DNA from: Campylobacterales bacterium
Lineage (GTDB): Bacteria > Campylobacterota > Campylobacteria > Campylobacterales > Sulfurospirillaceae
Length of the DNA stretch: 64,000 nucleotides
Direction of reading: 5' to 3'
Assembly (NCBI GenBank): GCA_016930915.1
Contig: JAFGFU010000035.1
Coordinates: 1 to 64,000, forward strand
A program made the translations under genes and the position numbers. Position 1 is the stretch's first letter, and every line of letters begins with the position of its first letter. Shown here one piece after another: positions 62,721 to 64,000 of this stretch. Below the pieces are notes generated by a model, which searched no databases, was not told the DNA's origin, and was given only the letters and a program-made list of their open reading frames with translations.

Positions 62721-62797
62721 TGGCGCGGCGGACGGGGCTCGAACCCGCGACCCCCGGCGTGACAGGCCGATATTCTAACCAACTGAACTACCGCCGC
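62721..62797 (-). tRNA. tRNA-Asp (anticodon GUC)
   Basis: 77 nt, acceptor GCGGCGG/CCGCCGC, anticodon loop CTGTCAC, CCA encoded. Confidence 0.95.
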
Positions 62798-62804
62798 GCA
62801 TAAA

Positions 62805-62880
62805 TGGTGGTCGCTATAAGACTCGAACTTATGACATCCACCTTGTAAGGGTGGCGCTCTACCAACTGAGCTAAGCGACC
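62805..62880 (-). tRNA. tRNA-Val (anticodon UAC)
   Basis: 76 nt, acceptor GGTCGCT/AGCGACC, anticodon loop CTTACAA, T arm ATAAG-TTCGAGT-CTTAT, CCA encoded. Confidence 0.95.
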
Positions 62881-62910
62881 AAAAGGGAATCACTAAAGAA
62901 GAAATATAAA

Positions 62911-62986
62911 TGGCGACCCCAAGGGGATTTGAACCCCTGTAACCGCCGTGAAAGGGCGGGATCCTGGACCACTAGACGATGGGGTC
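62911..62986 (-). tRNA. tRNA-Glu (anticodon UUC)
   Basis: 76 nt, acceptor GACCCCA/TGGGGTC, anticodon loop CTTTCAC, CCA encoded. The main Glu isoacceptor. Confidence 0.95.
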
Positions 62987-63001
62987 GCACAAATAAAAGA
63001 G

Positions 63002-63077
63002 TGGTGACCCGTGATGGATTCGAACCATCGACCACCTCCTTAAAAGGGAGATGCTCTACCGACTGAGCTAACGAGTC
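63002..63077 (-). tRNA. tRNA-Lys (anticodon UUU), first gene of the cluster
   Basis: 76 nt, acceptor GACTCGT/ACGGGTC, anticodon loop CTTTTAA, CCA encoded. Transcription order is Lys-Glu-Val-Asp-Lys-Glu, suggesting that a Lys-Glu pair was duplicated. Confidence 0.95.
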
Positions 63078-63132
63078 ATTCACCGTTCTTCTCGTAATGA
63101 GGCTGAAATTATAGAGAAAAAAATTTCATTTG

Positions 63133-64000
63133 TCAAGAGTTTTTTTCACTTTTTAAAAAAATATTTTCTCCCACATGTAAAAGTAACTTTATAGCATGGT
63201 ACGCACTTTGAAGTTGGATGTATTCTCTATCACCCTGTAGTAGGAGTCTCTCAATAAGTACGTTACCTTCTTTGTCACGCGCACCTACATAGACAGTACC
63301 CACAGGTTTTTCAACACTTCCTCCTGTTGGCCCTGCAACACCACTCGTGGCAATAGCGTAATCGGAAAGGCTTGCATTTAAAACTCCTTCTAGCATTTCA
63401 CGTACACATAATTCACTCACAGCACCAAATTGTTCTAGCGTTTCAGCACTCACACCTAACCATGACTCTTTAATTTCATTGGCATAACTGATGAGTCCTC
63501 CTTTAAAGATGGCTGAGACACCAGCGTGTTTTGTAAACAGTGAGGCAATGAGTCCGCCCGTACAACTCTCGGCAATGCTGAGTGTCTTATTATGCTCTTT
63601 AAGTTTTTGAATCATATATTCAAGTACATCAGGGTGTTGAATGATTTTATTAGGAAGTAGTGAGGTTGCTGCTTTAAAGAAACTTTCCATATTGCCATAT
63701 TTACTGGAGATAGCTTCAACCATAATCCATCCATCAATAAGTCTGGTAGGCGTGATTTTAATTTCATAATTTTGTGCTAAGGGCTCTAGAAAGATCTTTA
63801 AAGAGTCTTCATCGAGGTTGATAATAGAAAAAAGAGCCGTATTGCTTTTATTTTCGATAAGAATGGCAGGAAGTTTATGTGTTTCTTCAACTTTAATGAC
63901 ATTAATGCGTTTATTTTCACGCACCAGAAGATAGCTATTTTCCTCAAATCTGATTGTTTTGGAAGGAATGAGCATACCACCTTTAAGCTCTAACGCCTCT
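63133..64000 (-). CDS. CinA/PncC-family nicotinamide-nucleotide amidohydrolase (5' end beyond the window)
   Basis: The C-terminal about 160 residues are a PncC/CinA-C domain that deamidates NMN in NAD recycling: SIAESCTGGLIASLFT, FKGGLISYANEIKESWLGV, AIATSGVAGPTGGSVEKPVGTVYVG. Before it lies a domain of at least 115 residues without clear motifs. The track starts at the Met at 63975, but the frame stays open to the window edge (LELKGG precedes that Met) and no clear ribosome site is visible, so the gene is probably cut by the edge and may have an N-terminal molybdopterin-binding-like domain as in full CinA. Confidence 0.85.
   Translation of the reverse strand, partial: EALELKGGMLIPSKTIRFEENSYLLVRENKRINVIKVEETHKLPAILIENKSNTALFSIINLDEDSLKIFLEPLAQNYEIKITPTRLIDGWIMVEAISSKYGNMESFFKAATSLLPNKIIQHPDVLEYMIQKLKEHNKTLSIAESCTGGLIASLFTKHAGVSAIFKGGLISYANEIKESWLGVSAETLEQFGAVSELCVREMLEGVLNASLSDYAIATSGVAGPTGGSVEKPVGTVYVGARDKEGNVLIERLLLQGDREYIQLQSAYHAIKLLLHVGENIFLKSEKNS

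Noticed and set aside
62678-63083. Two ORFs of about 70 aa across the tRNA cluster
   Set aside because: They are translations of tRNA genes on the minus strand (phrases like GGRGFEPRPPRH are typical tRNA artefacts).

Overview
The window is AT-rich, densely packed bacterial chromosome. It most likely comes from a free-living Campylobacterota (Epsilonproteobacteria), with a Sulfurospirillum-like genus as my best guess. Four things point there: the order ChePep-gmk-tatA-argS, known from Helicobacter and Campylobacter; the order nadD/rsfS-gapA-pgk-tpiA-fabI; the HP0268-family gene next to miaB and nusA; and a fused CcsBA cytochrome c synthase. No phage, transposase, rRNA or CRISPR array was seen.

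Layout. 0-4 kb: the C-terminal end of the chemotaxis protein ChePep with a 9-bp tandem repeat, then gmk, tatA, argS and a DRGH nuclease. 4-9 kb: a translationally coupled TonB-type receptor / small periplasmic protein / diguanylate cyclase unit on the minus strand, then a Fur/PerR-type regulator divergent from a di-haem cytochrome c peroxidase. 9-15 kb: a nadD-rsfS fusion, three glycolytic/gluconeogenic genes, fabI, an orphan DppB-type permease and a 49-aa lipoprotein missing from the ORF track. 15-32 kb: housekeeping genes (nusA, miaB, tilS, rimO, panC, prfB, dnaX, rho, uppS) with a three-gene PilM/N/O-like operon between them. 32-44 kb: hcp under an FNR/HcpR-type box, a lipocalin, a small accessory cassette bounded by inverted REP-like repeats, a toxin-antitoxin pair, a DEAD-box helicase, a GntP transporter, YcaO, an SPFH/NfeD pair and tmRNA. 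44-54 kb: a Cache-domain histidine kinase and response regulator beside a DctPQM TRAP transporter, then two paralogous porins with a second toxin-antitoxin pair between them. 54-64 kb: a complete LivKHMGF branched-chain amino acid ABC transporter, ccsBA, six tRNA genes and a CinA/PncC family gene cut by the window edge.

The genes suggest a respiratory, anaerobic or microaerobic lifestyle that imports organic acids and amino acids (TRAP, Liv, GntP, porins), makes c-type cytochromes (CcsBA) and uses them against peroxide (CCP), and handles reactive nitrogen (Hcp).

The strongest unexplained signals are non-coding. First, the palindrome TTTACATGTAAA is scattered through genes, intergenic gaps and even tmRNA: about 35 TACATGTA cores by hand count, against about 2 expected by chance. 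It behaves like a highly iterated palindrome. Second, two 136-bp copies of a dispersed element at 39097 and 46458 are about 86% identical, fold into successive hairpins and show compensatory base changes. A possible internally deleted derivative lies at 48472. Third, a REP-like repeat family flanks the accessory cassette and one porin gene.
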